64,000 nt of DNA from Phallusia mammillata (Eukaryota; Chordata; Ascidiacea; Phlebobranchia; Ascidiidae), in contig QLIY01000198.1 of NCBI GenBank assembly GCA_003260075.1, forward strand, positions 125,815 through 189,814, in the 5' to 3' direction. This document shows positions 1 to 11,796 of this stretch, piece by piece (positions within the stretch are counted from its first letter, which is position 1; each line of letters starts with the position of its first letter). The notes beneath the pieces were generated by a model. That model did not search any database and was not told where the DNA came from. It saw only the letters and a program-made list of their open reading frames with translations. The translations under genes were made by a program, and so were the position numbers.

Positions 1-1040
1 ACAACTCGAATGTTCATATTTTTTGTTTGATTTTTATGTGAGTAATACATCGCAGATACTTGTACTACATTTTTTTTTACTGAGAAGGTCGATAGGCCTG
101 CAAGCTATGCCTAAATACGAATGACATATAAGCAGAACAATACTAAATATGATAAACAATAAACATGGATTGAAAACGTTTTTTGTTTTTTCGTAAGGTT
201 CACTTTGTCGCAAAAACACTTTTACGTAACATCTGTAAGGTTGTAATTTAGCGGCACAAAAGCATTTCACAGCGTGTGAAATTTTATCGCTCATAGCCTT
301 TCGCTTTTTTGGCGCAGTATGTATTGTTTGCATAAGAACTTATTTTTCTTGCAACCTCTTTTCATTAATCAAGCTTCACAATTGACGTAAAAAAGGGAAA
401 CTAATACACTTTATAGGCGTAGAAATTTGAAACATTAAACCACTAGCTTTGCTAGGCCACAATGAGAAGGACATGTAATACGATGGTTTCCTTGCACGAA
501 CATTTTAAGTCGATTTTATACTTTATGACTTTACTGTTTTTTGTATAATTATATAAATAGCAATGAGTCATATGCTACTTGCGTTAATCGTTTCGTGACA
601 TGGTGCCTAAAACAGGAATAATCAAGTCTCGCAGACTTTTTGTCAAATCTCACCAAGTGTAGGTTTGGCAAACAACAATGGAAGCATTGTAGAATAGCCA
701 TAGATATACACATCTGCGTAAAACGCGTTGGATGGAAAGCATAGGCGCAGAGAATTGTGCGGGGAAGCAGATGGCGATTACAGGAAACCGCGCTATAATG
801 AGCTTGCTTGAATGGGGAAACTTTATAGGTTTCGTGAAGCACAGCATATTGTGGAAGCAAACACAAGTCACGCAGTTCAATGAACTACACCGCTTCAGAA
901 GTTTAGCAGGAATAACAGCACGTGTCCTTGTAACGTATTGACTACAGCTATTCTTGAGATAAGACAGCCAATGCAAGTTTTTCGCTGATTTTCAACATAT
1001 TTTCGTTTGGGATTTTTAGCAGATAAAGAAAGCTAGCACA
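1..1040. other. Upstream region, no gene recognised
   Basis: No open reading frame here resembles a known protein. The short frames on both strands lack splice context and coding character. The last few hundred bases presumably hold the promoter of the JmjC gene starting at 1041, but no clear TATA or initiator motif was identified. Confidence 0.5.
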
Positions 1041-4000
1041 ATGCTTAGCGTCCATTTAGTGTATCTGTTTTGTTTTTGTGTCGCTTTTGCGTTTGCGCAA
1101 ACCGCGGTACCGGTTGGACATCTCAAGCCACTGGGTGCACAACGGCCGCCAAGCATCGACATCGACGAATTTACGGCAAGTTTAAAAAAACGGGGCTTTT
1201 GTTTGTTATTGAATTGACAATTGATCACATGCAGATTGATACTGCGCCACACCCTGCTCAATTCTATGAGGAATACGTCAAGCCAAGCAAAGCAGCAATT
1301 TTCCGTGGCGTTATGCTCGACACCAAGGCGTATAAGCTATGGACGGACGAATACATTAAGGAAAATTATGGTAACTTGGAAGTCAGACTGGAAGGAAAGA
1401 AAGAGAAGGTTTGTTTTAGGTTTTATGTTTTTTATGCTTTTTTGTGTTAAACATTGTAGTTTGATGCAAACGTGTTAAAAACAGTGCGTACATTCAGTAA
1501 TGGGTTGTAACTGGGTATAGGCAGTCGTGGGATTCAGCCGGTTCGCACCGGTTCTGAAGAACCGTCTCACGAAATTTTGTGAGATCAGCGAACCGGTTAG
1601 CATTACTGGTTGATGCCAATGGACTTTTTCTAACAGAACCGGCTGAAAAATATTACGTTTGTGATAGAACCGGCTGACAAAAAAATTGAATCCCGCCGCC
1701 GGGTATAGGGCTTCTAAACGAACTGTATATGCCTAATCTATACTTTGAATGTAGATACATATGACACCCATAGGCGAAAAATATCTGGGTCGGGATACCT
1801 TGGGACATTTCATTGATCACTATCATGACAACGAATCGAAGTCTTACATTGTTTCCGAGCTGCCTGTGCCGATGTACGGGGATGTGGGCGTTTTGCCATC
1901 GCTTGGAGCTTGTGGTCAAATGGGAAAACACTTTGTTGAAATTGACATTTGGTGGAGTGGAGGCGGATCATCAAGCGTAATTCATAAAGTGGGTGCTATC
2001 CCAATATATTTGGTATTTATTTTGTTACATAATGTTTTTTTCGCGAAAATATTAGGAAGGTTATAATAGCTTAAACAGTATTTTTATGCAATTGCAGGAT
2101 GCGTTTAACCAAATCAACTGCCTTTACCGAGGTAAAAAGTATTGGAAGCTCTACGAGTACAAATACGAAAAATGGATTTACAAACATTGGGAGCCCGAAA
2201 ATGAAATTGGCGGGTAAACACCACACAAACATTATTATGTCACAAACATCCTTTGCAACCACTTTTGCAATCTCGCAGGTTTTCTGACATTAACGTTGCC
2301 GCTGTGGATCTTTTCCAACATCCAGACTTTGCTAAAGTACCGTGGTCTGAGTTTACCATTAACGAAGGAGATTGTCTTTTCTTGCCAAAAAGCTACTACC
2401 ACCAAGTCGAGTCACCTGGCCCGCAGAACCTTGCAGTTTCTATTTTGTATGGGCGAATGGACGGCTTTGAATCCATCAATACGACGGACTGCACAAAGGA
2501 TACAGGTAAGCGTGATGTAGAAGCCTACATGAAATAACCTGTAAAACTCGTGTTGATGTCGTTTTAGATCAGCGGTTCCCAAACTGGGGTCCGCGGTCCT
2601 TTAGGGGTCCGTGAGGCAATTTTAGGGGGGACCGCAAAGCGGGTAAAGTAATTCTATAATCTTATTTAGCGTCAGTTTGTGCCACTGAATAAGTTTAAAT
2701 CAAGAGAATTGAGAAATCGACTGTCTCCATTGCTAAACAATAGCCTTTATTGAAAGACAACTATCAAAAATGCAATTGTTCGCGCACAATTGTACTGCTT
2801 TTTTGTATTATTTGTAATGTCACAAGCTGTCTTTTATAAAGTTTAGATCATTATCATGCACAATTTTGCATAACTAGCGAAAATCCTGCAATCAACGTTC
2901 GTTTTCCTGAAATGCACATTCCAGTTTAAGGACCGCGAGCCCTCGAAATAATGGCAAAGGGACCGTTTTGACAAAATAATGAAAAAGTTTGGGAACCACT
3001 GTTTTAGATTATAAAACACCGAGACCTCTGAGTGATTTCGATGTGATGTGGAAATGGTCTGGGAAAGGTGTAATGTCTATGGGAAGAGGAGATTTCGAGG
3101 AAGGCTACAGGTTTTTATTTAGAAACCAAATAAATATAAATTTATGTAACGTTACTTAGAGATAACAATCTTCAGTACGATACACTTTTTGATTTGTGCC
3201 GTTTGTTTTAAAGATTGTTTGCCCTCTCTGTACTCGCACTTTTTACACATAAGTTTCTTTCTGCTATTGTTTGTTTTCGATGCTTTAATTAACCCAAATT
3301 AAAGTAAACTCTTGCACTTACTGGCGTTGTCGACTTTGGTTTGGTAGGAACGCAATGATTTCTACCGCCAAAGATTTGGAAGACTCTGGTCAGATTGTTA
3401 ACGCCCGAATAATTGAAGACATGTTCGGAGATCCAGGCGAAGATGATGGAAAACTACGGGAGGCTAATTACACAAAGGTACAGACAACATTTTCGATTGA
3501 TACTTCGTGAGATTCTTATCTAAAAAAAACGGTAGTCATTTCTAGCAGAGGTCCTATACTTTTTATTGCGTCCCTATTTTGCCCTTGTGGTAATTTTTAG
3601 TGTTTTTGTTTTACCCTGGACGCATTTTTAGCGCAGTAACTTGTCAGAATAGTTTGTCACTATTGTTTTGTAAAACGTGCGTTTAGCACTAAAGTCTTTT
3701 TGAAATCAATAAATTTAAAGATTTTAGCTATAGAATCGTTTTTTTTATGTTTGGTTAAAAAGTCAAGATATTTTCCTGACCGTCGTTTTTGCTTTATATC
3801 CAGGGCAACGTATGGATAATAAATCCTACTGAATCCCGTCCTTTTTTTGCTAACACGAGTGGCAAAAATTAAAAAAAATATATAGGACTCCCTCAACTGG
3901 CCCCACCACTCCTGTTTTACTCAAAGTGCGCCAAACTCACTCTCTGGTGAGCTCCTGTCACGTAGCACTAACGCGTTTAGTCATGACCAACCAATAGTTC

Positions 4001-5052
4001 CATCCGCTATTTTGTGCTCCGTACCGTTTTAACGTGCCGCAGCTATTTTCCGCTGGGTGATTGTTTAGTGCAATTGTGTCGCTATGTGTTCTTTTACGGA
4101 GCGACATAAACTCAACGTATAATGCTCATAAATTGAAACAAACCGAACGTTCTATATTCAGGCCTTTGGTTTTTTGGATACCAACGGTGATGGAAAACTA
4201 TCAAGCCAAGAAGCGCGTGATTTGAGCTGGCAACAGTTACGAGACTTCGGCAACGAGGTATTTATTACGAAAATATTAAACATGAAGCCTCCGCAAACCT
4301 AAAAATAAAGCAGAAATGTTTCATTTTTCCAGATTGAATTTGTCGAGCCTTCAAACAATTACGAGTTTGAATATTCTTTTATTTCTTATGACGCCGTCCG
4401 CAATCTTTTGTACAAGTCCTTGGCAGTAAAACCGAAAATCGCCCGCAAGGGTTGGATCAACGCTTACACAAAACGTTTAGGTGGAACTCCAGCTTTTGCA
4501 AATGAGGTATTTTGACGTTGATTTGTTGGTTGCCACAAAGTATTTTTTTCGTTTTTTTCCGCTTAATTCGGTATAACGCCTTTAATTGGCCTAGCATACT
4601 ATGATTTATATCATAAGGGAGTAAAACCAATGTAGCAATAGGTTACTTGACAACCGGCCGTAAATCTTTCTCGATTTTTTTCCAAATTATTGAACGAAAG
4701 TCGATTAGCCGCATTTTTTATCGAACAGTTTTCACTGATACATGACTTATTTTCAAATAGTGTACTGTCTGCAAGTTTTGAAGCCTAAAAACTTAGATAT
4801 TGAAATTCCTACTGTTTTTAGATTTTCACCAAACTGGCCGGTTCCGAAAAAGAGAACTACATCATAAGCGAGGATATAACAGATGAAATGATTAATCACG
4901 CATTAGAAAGATGGATTTACTACTGGGCACCGCAATACTCAGACTCCAAAGAGCGACCTGGTACAGAGGTAGAAGAAGAGGAACCGGAAGAAGATGAAGA
5001 CAAACTCTTTCTTGATTCACCACAAGATCAAAAAGAGAAACTAGAGTTATAA
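1041..5052 (+). CDS. JmjC (cupin_8) domain and EF-hand protein, probable ER lumen, copy A
   Basis: Ten exons can be joined in frame: 1041-1175, 1235-1408, 1755-1988, 2098-2213, 2279-2505, 3008-3110, 3348-3477, 4162-4257, 4333-4506, 4822-5052, giving 539 aa. The N-terminus is hydrophobic and signal-peptide-like. A JmjC-type Fe(II)/2-oxoglutarate fold follows, with HKD at residues 180-182 (iron ligands H180 and D182), the distal ligand H261 in YYHQV, and a lysine in GKKYW that may bind 2-oxoglutarate. An EF-hand loop, DTNGDGKLSSQE, lies at residues 379-390. The tail is acidic and ends KLEL, only loosely like an ER-retention signal. The family predicts a hydroxylase; the substrate is unknown. 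Intron 1 has a GC donor. The gene is convergent with its paralogue at 6447-9961, whose exon boundaries match apart from one extra intron. Exons were built by hand from splice sites and paralogue alignment. Confidence 0.85.
1521..1700. mobile_element. hAT-type MITE in intron 2 of JmjC copy A
   Basis: A 180-bp element flanked by a perfect 8-bp direct repeat GGGTATAG (1513-1520 and 1701-1708). The ends carry imperfect inverted GGGATTCA-containing sequences, and internal ACCGGTT palindromes recur. A related copy lies near 10528-10691. Confidence 0.8.
2570..3001. mobile_element. hAT-type MITE abutting the exon 6 acceptor of JmjC copy A
   Basis: A 432-bp element with terminal inverted repeats CAGCGGTTCCCAAACT and AGTTTGGGAACCACTG, flanked by a perfect 8-bp duplication TTTTAGAT (2562-2569 and 3002-3009). 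The right-hand duplication contains the AG acceptor and the first two exonic bases of exon 6. No transposase is encoded. Confidence 0.92.
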
Positions 5053-5222
5053 ACGCAACGTTTTGGTTTTGTTAATGGTGACAATAATGTATTGATCGTC
5101 GAGTGATATATTTTGTGTCAGTTGTTTTTCTTGTTTGGACTGATTTTTAGAATAATAAGTACATAATGAGCGGCCATCCTGAAGTGCAATGTTTATATCA
5201 CTGTATATTTGAGATTTATGCG

Positions 5223-5228
5223 AATAAA
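5223..5228 (+). promoter_or_regulatory. Candidate polyadenylation signal of JmjC copy A
   Basis: AATAAA 171 bases after the stop codon of copy A. Confidence 0.6.
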
Positions 5229-5344
5229 CTCGGGAATTGCAAGCAGAAACCACATTAAATTATACCCTTAGCCCGAGTACAGTCCACTGACCGCTTAAAT
5301 ATGCTCGATATATCACTATAGTCACAGAACACGAAGACTTAAAA

Positions 5345-5584
5345 CAGTGGTTTCCAACCGGGGAGGAATTTTAAAACTTGAGAGGAGGAATTTACTTTCA
5401 ATTTCACATCTGGTTTGTAAATAGACACTTAAGCACTGGAAATATGATCTGTAAAGTTGATAAAACATCCAATTTTAAATGATCTTTTTATGGCTTAGCG
5501 TCTACTATGTGGTATATTAGAGGAAAATGAAAATGGTTCGAATTGTAAAGGTAAGAATTCTTTGAGAAAGGTTTGGAACCATTG
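5345..5584. mobile_element. hAT-type MITE
   Basis: A 240-bp element beginning CAGTGGTTTCCAACC and ending GGTTTGGAACCATTG, flanked by an imperfect 8-bp duplication (ACTTAAAA at 5337-5344, ACTTAGAG at 5585-5592). The same family occurs inverted at 34678-34850. Confidence 0.85.
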
Positions 5585-5600
5585 ACTTAGAGCAGTAGTA

Positions 5601-5909
5601 TTACAATACCAACTACAAATTTCGGTGACTAAAGGGAAAAGGAAACGCTTTGCACGAGCAACGTGATAATAAAAATGCGCAGTAGAAATAATTGGCAATT
5701 TCACACTGTTAACACAATGTATGAAATCAATTCGAAGGAAGGATTTTGAACCCCCCCCCCTTACAATACCAACTACAAATTTCGGTGACTAAAGGGAAAA
5801 GGAAACGCGTTGCACGAGCAACGTGATAATAAAAATGCGCAGTAGAAATAATTGCCAATTTCACACTGTTTACACAATGTATGAAATCAATTCGAAGGAA
5901 GGATTTTGA
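5601..5909. repeat. Near-identical direct duplication split by C10
   Basis: Copy 1 (5601-5749) and copy 2 (5761-about 5909) differ by only a few bases and are separated by ten Cs (5751-5760). Probably two overlapping or allelic contig ends joined through a placeholder. Confidence 0.85.
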
Positions 5910-6446
5910 GTAAAGGCCTAATCTTATTACGGGAATTTTGTACGGTTCTGCTGAAACGTTGGTGTCTTATTTCAAAAGCGACTGTATAGAATCCATGAGC
6001 AGTATGTTAAAAAACCACGCAGTTGGCGCCGTATGCTCTTGCCAGGAAGTGGTTCAGCGGGAAGCGAAAAACACAACTGTCCGTTTAAGATTCTGGTTGC
6101 AATGCATGAAGTGAGTAATCAGACACCAACACATTTAACTAATCAACATTCTCCGACAGTTCTATATTTATTCCACATGGGCGAGTCATTGGGCAGTGTG
6201 CTTGCAACATATTGCACGTAGTTACAATCAGTATGAAAATACGAACGAAAAAACTTTAATCTCTTTTGGCAGCTGTAAAAAAAACTGAGATAAAAATACG
6301 TTGGTTGCTTAAACACGCAGACAGGACACAATTTTGGGACATGATGTTTGATACATCCCACGTTAACAGTGAAAAAACGTAAAGGGAAGGTTTTAACAGT
6401 GATGAGATAATATTTCCAATACTCATAAATATTCATTCCAATACGC

Positions 6447-9400
6447 TTACAATTCATCCCTGAAATCACTCTCATGAACTTGTTTTTCGCTAGGCAGAAT
6501 ATCATCATCAGCATTATCATCTCTATCTTCATCCTGGTTTGGATCAAAGTCTGGTGTGGGCCCCTGGTAGAAGATCCATTTCTCTAAAGCTTTGTCCACT
6601 ATTTCCTCAGTGATATCTTTGCTTTTGATTATGTTGACATCCTCAGACCCACTCAATCCAGTAAAAACCTAAACCATACAAGAACACACATTTTTCAGAC
6701 AAACAGCACAAGGGCATGTAGAACCAGAAAAATGCTTACTTTATTTCCAAAAGTTGTAGTTCCACCTGTAGTTTTGACATATGCTTTAATAAAATTCTTT
6801 CTTTCAACCTCGGGTTGTTTTAGAACGTCATCAATCAGTGACAGCAATTCATCATATGCGACGGCAGTGTATTCATAATCATAACTGTTGGAGGGTTCAA
6901 AATGCTCAGCCTAACATGATTAAAAAATAATAATTAATGTTTATGGAAATATTACTGTTTAACTCATAATATCCTGTGATTACCTCTAGTCCAAACTGTC
7001 GAATTTGTTCCCAACTAGCTGATTGAATTTCTTCAACATCTAATTCATTATCATTGTTTGTATCCATAACTGATATAGCCTATTATTTGAAAACATTAAG
7101 ACATAATGTCTTTCCATCCTTGATTATAAAAAATAACTTACTTTTGTGTAATTTCCCAACTTAATTTTGCCATCTTCATCATCGCCATAATATTCTGCTA
7201 ATATTTCAGGAGTTATCTTTTTGCCAACATTGTCAAACTCTGATGCAGCGGAGAAAAGTTCCTTCCTGTGCAACAAATGCCGTTATACCAGCTGAAACAA
7301 ATCATTTATTTTTTTCAGTTTGAGAACAAAAGCATACCGGAAGTTTTCTTCAAAATCTCCATTGCCCATTGACATCATTCCATGTCCACTCCATTCCCAC
7401 ATAACATCAAATTCACTCAAAGGGCGTGCAGTTCTGTAATCTTAAAATAAAAGTGTCAAAAATAACAAAAACAGACAAGACTAGCCACCAGATATTCTTT
7501 CATGAATTTATTTCTATATGATGCATCTACAATGTGCTGACAATGTGCACAAGACAAAGCAATAATCAACGTTCACACATACAGACTTAATGACACCTCC
7601 CCCCCCCCGCATCTACAATGTGCTGACAATGTGCACAAGACAAAGCAATAATCAACATTCACACATATATATTTGACTTAATGACACTTTAGTCACTCTT
7701 TTTCTTTTTAGAAACCAGAACATTTCCAATGTAAAATCCCCCCCCCCTTTGAAAGGGGTGCAGCAAGGAAAAAAGGTTAAGAACCACTGCCTTAGTCACT
7801 CTTTTTTCTTTCTAGAAACCAGAACATTTCCAATGTAAAAGGTACATTTGTAACAAGAACTAACTTATTTTAAAAAGTAAGTTTGAGATGATTTCATGCC
7901 ATAATTTTGTTTGATTGACAGTGATCAATTGGGTTCCAATCTTCCAGTCACTAAATCACACATTTAGATGAACCAGAGTAAAATACTTCAGCCAATAAAA
8001 TATATTTTATTAGGGAAACATTGTTACAGAAATGTAACCAAACAGTGAAACAATAAGAACAATAATAAATAATAAAGGCTGGATAAGAGGAAACTCGTGT
8101 TAACTATCTAAAACGATTTCAAGTAGCAATCAAATTGTAGGCCAAATAAAAACAAAGGTGTACCTGTTTCAGATGTACAATCTGACATGTTGAGTGTTTC
8201 ACGACCATCAAAGCGACTGAATAGTATTGATATTGCCAAGTTATTGGTTTGAGAGGAGTCGACTTGGTGGTAGTAACCTAAGGTTTTTGTAGTTGGTAAT
8301 TAATAGCACTGTAATTTAAACCATTGATTCAACATGTCCCCCCCCCCGGTTTGAGAGGAGTCGACTTGGTGGTAGTAACCTAAGGTTTTTGTAGTAGGTA
8401 ATAAACAGCATTGTAATTTAAACTATTGATTCAACATGATTATAAAACTTTAATACTAACTATGAAATAAATTTTCTTACTCTTTGGTAAAAAGAGGCAA
8501 TCTCCAGCATTGATGGTAATGTTACTCCATGGAACTTTAGCAATGTTTGGGTGAGCAAGCATGTCAACTTTATCCACTTGAATATCAGAAAATCTAAAAA
8601 GCAACCCATCAACACAAATGTAGATGTGATTAACATCAACAATTTATAAAGCACAATATTGTTACCCGCCAATTTCATTTTCAGGTTCCCAATGCTTATG
8701 CAGCCACTTTTCATATTTGTGTTCAAATAACTTCCAATACTTTGTCCCTTTGTAAAGGCAATTTATTTGGTTGTAAGCATCCTAAGTTAACAAAATTGGC
8801 TTCAAGTATTCACATTCATTCTGATAGAAATATTTACATCCAACACAAAAACTGATTGCATACTTTGTGAATCATACTTTTGGATCCACCACTACTCCAC
8901 CATATGTCAATTTCGACAAATCTTTTTGCCATTTCCCCACAAGCACCAACAGAAGGCAAAACAGTGCTTCCAGAGTACATTGGTTTTGGCAATTCAGATA
9001 CTACATATGTTCTTGAATCTGGACCCTTTGAATGCTCAATAAAATGGCGTAAATTGTCTCTTCCCATATGAGTTTCTCCAACTGGTATAAAAGAACCCTA
9101 AAAATAAAAGGTCAAAATGCCATGAATATGTAATTGTGACATTTCAGGAAAAGGCATTTCCTTTGGTAAAAAAACAGCTAGTTTCTCCACATTTCTCTGA
9201 AACCTATTGATTTACTTATCTAAGAAAATATTCATACCTTTTCTTTTTTCCCTTCAAGCCGAACTTCAAGATCGCCAAAATGTTTTGCAATGTACTCATC
9301 AGACCATCCTGAGTAAGCTTCAGCATTTGTCACTGCATTTCTGAATACGGCAGCCCTGCTTGGTTTCAAATAGTTTTGAAAAAATGCCTCAGGATTGGGG

Positions 9401-9961
9401 GCATTTTCAGGCTGCAAATAATGTAAGTTTAAGAAAAATTAAATAGTGAACAGTTGAATATAGCTTTGTGATACCTCCTACAAATTTGAAAGATATACCA
9501 CATTGGGGAAACAAACATTACATACTGTACTGTTATTATTCAACACACAGTACTGTTATTATTCCTTTCACATTAAAAGCGTCGATGTCAAAGCGCGGTG
9601 GTGTAAGTCCACATGGCGATCGGCACGGCGGCCTTTTCACAACCAGTCGCCGTTATCTGCTCGCTGTGTGTTTATCACTTGCGGCTTACAGATCTTTTAT
9701 TTCACATATGCCACAATTATTTCCTTTTATTACGCAATAATATTTGCGTAAAGTTAAAAACGCAAACATTTCCTTTCTTGATACAATATGGGCCATGAAT
9801 TAACACCACAAATCATGCACCCTCACGAACAGTATTACCGTAAATTCATCTATTTCCACAGACGGTGGACGTTGGAATCCAAGAGGCAGAAGGTGACCAG
9901 CTGGAATTGAGCCGATAGAAAACGATGACTGGACGCAGAACAACAACACAAGTAATTCCAT
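6447..9961 (-). CDS. JmjC (cupin_8) domain and EF-hand protein with RDEL tail, copy B
   Basis: Eleven exons in transcript order: 9961-9839, 9411-9238, 9097-8864, 8781-8666, 8593-8481, 8277-8164, 7440-7338, 7265-7142, 7079-6984, 6910-6740, 6668-6447, giving 529 aa in one frame. A hydrophobic N-terminus is followed by the JmjC core with HKD at 176-178 and the distal H257 in YYHQV. An EF-hand loop DTNNDNELDVEE lies near 373-384 (N at the usual Gly), and the acidic C-terminus ends RDEL, a recognised ER-retrieval variant. A soluble ER-lumen Fe/2OG oxygenase sensitive to calcium is inferred; the substrate is unknown. Compared with copy A, one exon is split by an extra intron (8278-8480). That intron contains a partial exon copy next to a C10 tract, which I treat as an assembly artefact. 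Confidence 0.85.
7523..7690. repeat. Direct duplication split by C10
   Basis: About 75 bases starting GCATCTACAATG (7523) recur immediately after ten Cs (7599-7608). It lies in intron 6 of JmjC copy B. Confidence 0.8.
7690..7841. repeat. Direct duplication split by C10, one copy carrying a hAT end
   Basis: Copy 1 (about 7690-7737) and copy 2 (about 7793-7841) flank C10 (7738-7747) plus a 45-base stretch ending GGTTAAGAACCACTG, the right end of a hAT MITE. The two copies look like alleles with and without the transposon. Confidence 0.75.
8245..8440. repeat. Direct duplication split by C10, including part of an exon
   Basis: Copy 1 (8245-8337) contains the start of JmjC copy B exon 6. Copy 2 (8348-about 8440) repeats it after ten Cs (8338-8347) but is truncated and cannot splice as a complete exon. 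Confidence 0.85.
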
Positions 9962-10527
9962 TTTGGAATCAGCTTTACTTACAGATGCCGCGTCGAACAC
10001 TGAAGTCAGAACCCGCCAGCAAAGTCAGCCGGACTACGCATTCGCAAAACAGGAAGGCTTTTTTTCAGTGGCGCAAGCGCGGACGCTATGCCATGCGGTC
10101 CCGGTTAAGCACAATGCGTTAATTGTTTTGTCCATTGTGTTGTGAATGGGCTATTTATCAAAGGGTTTCAGATCAAAAATCAATCTTCAATGACTCTAAT
10201 AAACAAATTCCTTTATTAATAATACGGCAATAATTCAAAGCGTTAATTATATCATCATTTTATGAATGTTCTTCTTTCTAGCGCTTGAGACTTTTCGACA
10301 GGGTTTCTTTCGGTGATTTCTAGATTTTTTGGTTGGTAAATCCCTTTTGCTGACGTCGACTCACACGCTCGGCGTTGTTAGAGCTTAAAATTTAAAACTC
10401 CAGCAAGTACATTTTCGACGTCAGACAAACTGGGATCGTGCATTTTGACATTTTAAATTAATTGATAACTCTTTCGTAATCGTCCCATTTGCTCCTAGTC
10501 ATATCCATTGGATTGATATTGATCGCT

Positions 10528-10691
10528 CGCACCGGTTCTGTACTCTGTGGAACCGTCTCGCGAAATTTTATGAGATCAACGAACCGGTTAGCATTACTGG
10601 TTACTGCCAATGGACTTTTTGTAACATAACCGGCTGAAAAATTGGACTTCTTTGATAGAGCCGGCTGACAAAATAATGGAATGCCGCCACT
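10528..10691. repeat. Diverged copy of the 1521-1700 MITE family
   Basis: It shares the central ACCGGTT-rich segment and the following AACCGGTTAGCATTACTGG block with the element at 1521-1700. The left end is degenerate, so the boundaries are approximate. Confidence 0.7.
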
Positions 10692-11193
10692 GATTACAGC
10701 CAATTTGGAAACGCTCTGAACATTTATTGACGACTAATAAAAAATCGTACGCCATGGCCAATATTGCTGTGCTGAAAATGGGTTTTTCTTAGTAAAGGAA
10801 AGTGTACAATTATACCATTAGAATGAAGACCACACAAATTATGAAACACATTGTGCAGTCAGAAAATTTCAAGAAGAGCATTTACGAATACTTTAAAGCA
10901 AATTATGTAAAAATGCTGACGGTTAGGGCAATTGGGGTTGGGGTGAGGTTTTATAATAATGATAACTTTGATAAGTAACAATAAAACCAACTTATTAACT
11001 ATAGTTTCAATGATTATTTAAATAATTGTGATCTTTACGTCCTCTGTCGGAAATTGGCATACTTTGTGTGATTTGAGTTCTTACGAAATGATAAAGGTCT
11101 TCTGGCTTCTGCCTTCTGGTTGTGACTGGTCAGTAGTCACGCTTCTCAGTTCTTATTCTTAACACTTAACTTCTTGTATGTGTGTGCTTAGTG

Positions 11194-11464
11194 CAGTGGT
11201 ACTCAACTAGTGGTCCATGGACAACGTTCCCTGAATTTGGTTATAAACTGAGGATGATTGCTTATTTTATATAGAAAGAGTATCAAAATGTTAGTAATTA
11301 TTAAGTGTATTTCATATCTTGAAAATCGGTTTTAAAGAATTAAGTTTCAAGCCCAAATGCTTGTTTCGTACGCTTACTTCAATCTTGCTTTAAAATGGAA
11401 TGGTCCACAATATTATTTTTACTGAACTGGTGGCCCATGGCCTAAAACGAGTTGAGAACCACTG
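11194..11464. mobile_element. hAT-type MITE upstream of ADSL
   Basis: A 271-bp element beginning CAGTGGTACTCAACT and ending AGTTGAGAACCACTG, with a perfect 8-bp duplication GCTTAGTG (11186-11193 and 11465-11472). Confidence 0.92.
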
Positions 11465-11796
11465 GCTTAGTGGGTCTCAACTCTCAACGCTGTTAATACC
11501 GAGTTAGTTTAGTACTGACTCTGACTGGTTCCTTGGACGATCGGGTTCGCTTGTCGTTTTCTGTTTTAGTTCTAGTATTATCATGCAACATTAATAAATT
11601 ATTAAGTATTCCATTCATCAATATTTTTTTAGCTCTGATTCCATTACATTTGCAGAACAGAAAGTGGCAATTGCCCCTTTTAATCTTATCTGATTCTGTG
11701 TGGTAAATGAGTACCAAGACGACCGAATCACACCTTGTTTATTGTACCTTGTTTTTTGGCTGCTGCAGTTTAATTTTATTGATCTGAACTGTTGTA

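Larger units (their letters stand above)
5053..6446. other. Convergent intergenic region between the two JmjC genes
   Basis: This holds the 3' ends of both genes, an AATAAA at 5223-5228, a hAT MITE (5345-5584) and a 150-bp duplication around a C10 tract (5601-5909). Short frames at 6033-6221 and on the minus strand have no recognisable homology. Confidence 0.6.
9962..11796. other. Divergent intergenic region, JmjC copy B to ADSL
   Basis: It contains the 5' flanks of both genes, a decayed repeat (10528-10691) and a hAT MITE (11194-11464). No protein-coding gene was recognised; the short frames are unsupported. Confidence 0.6.
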
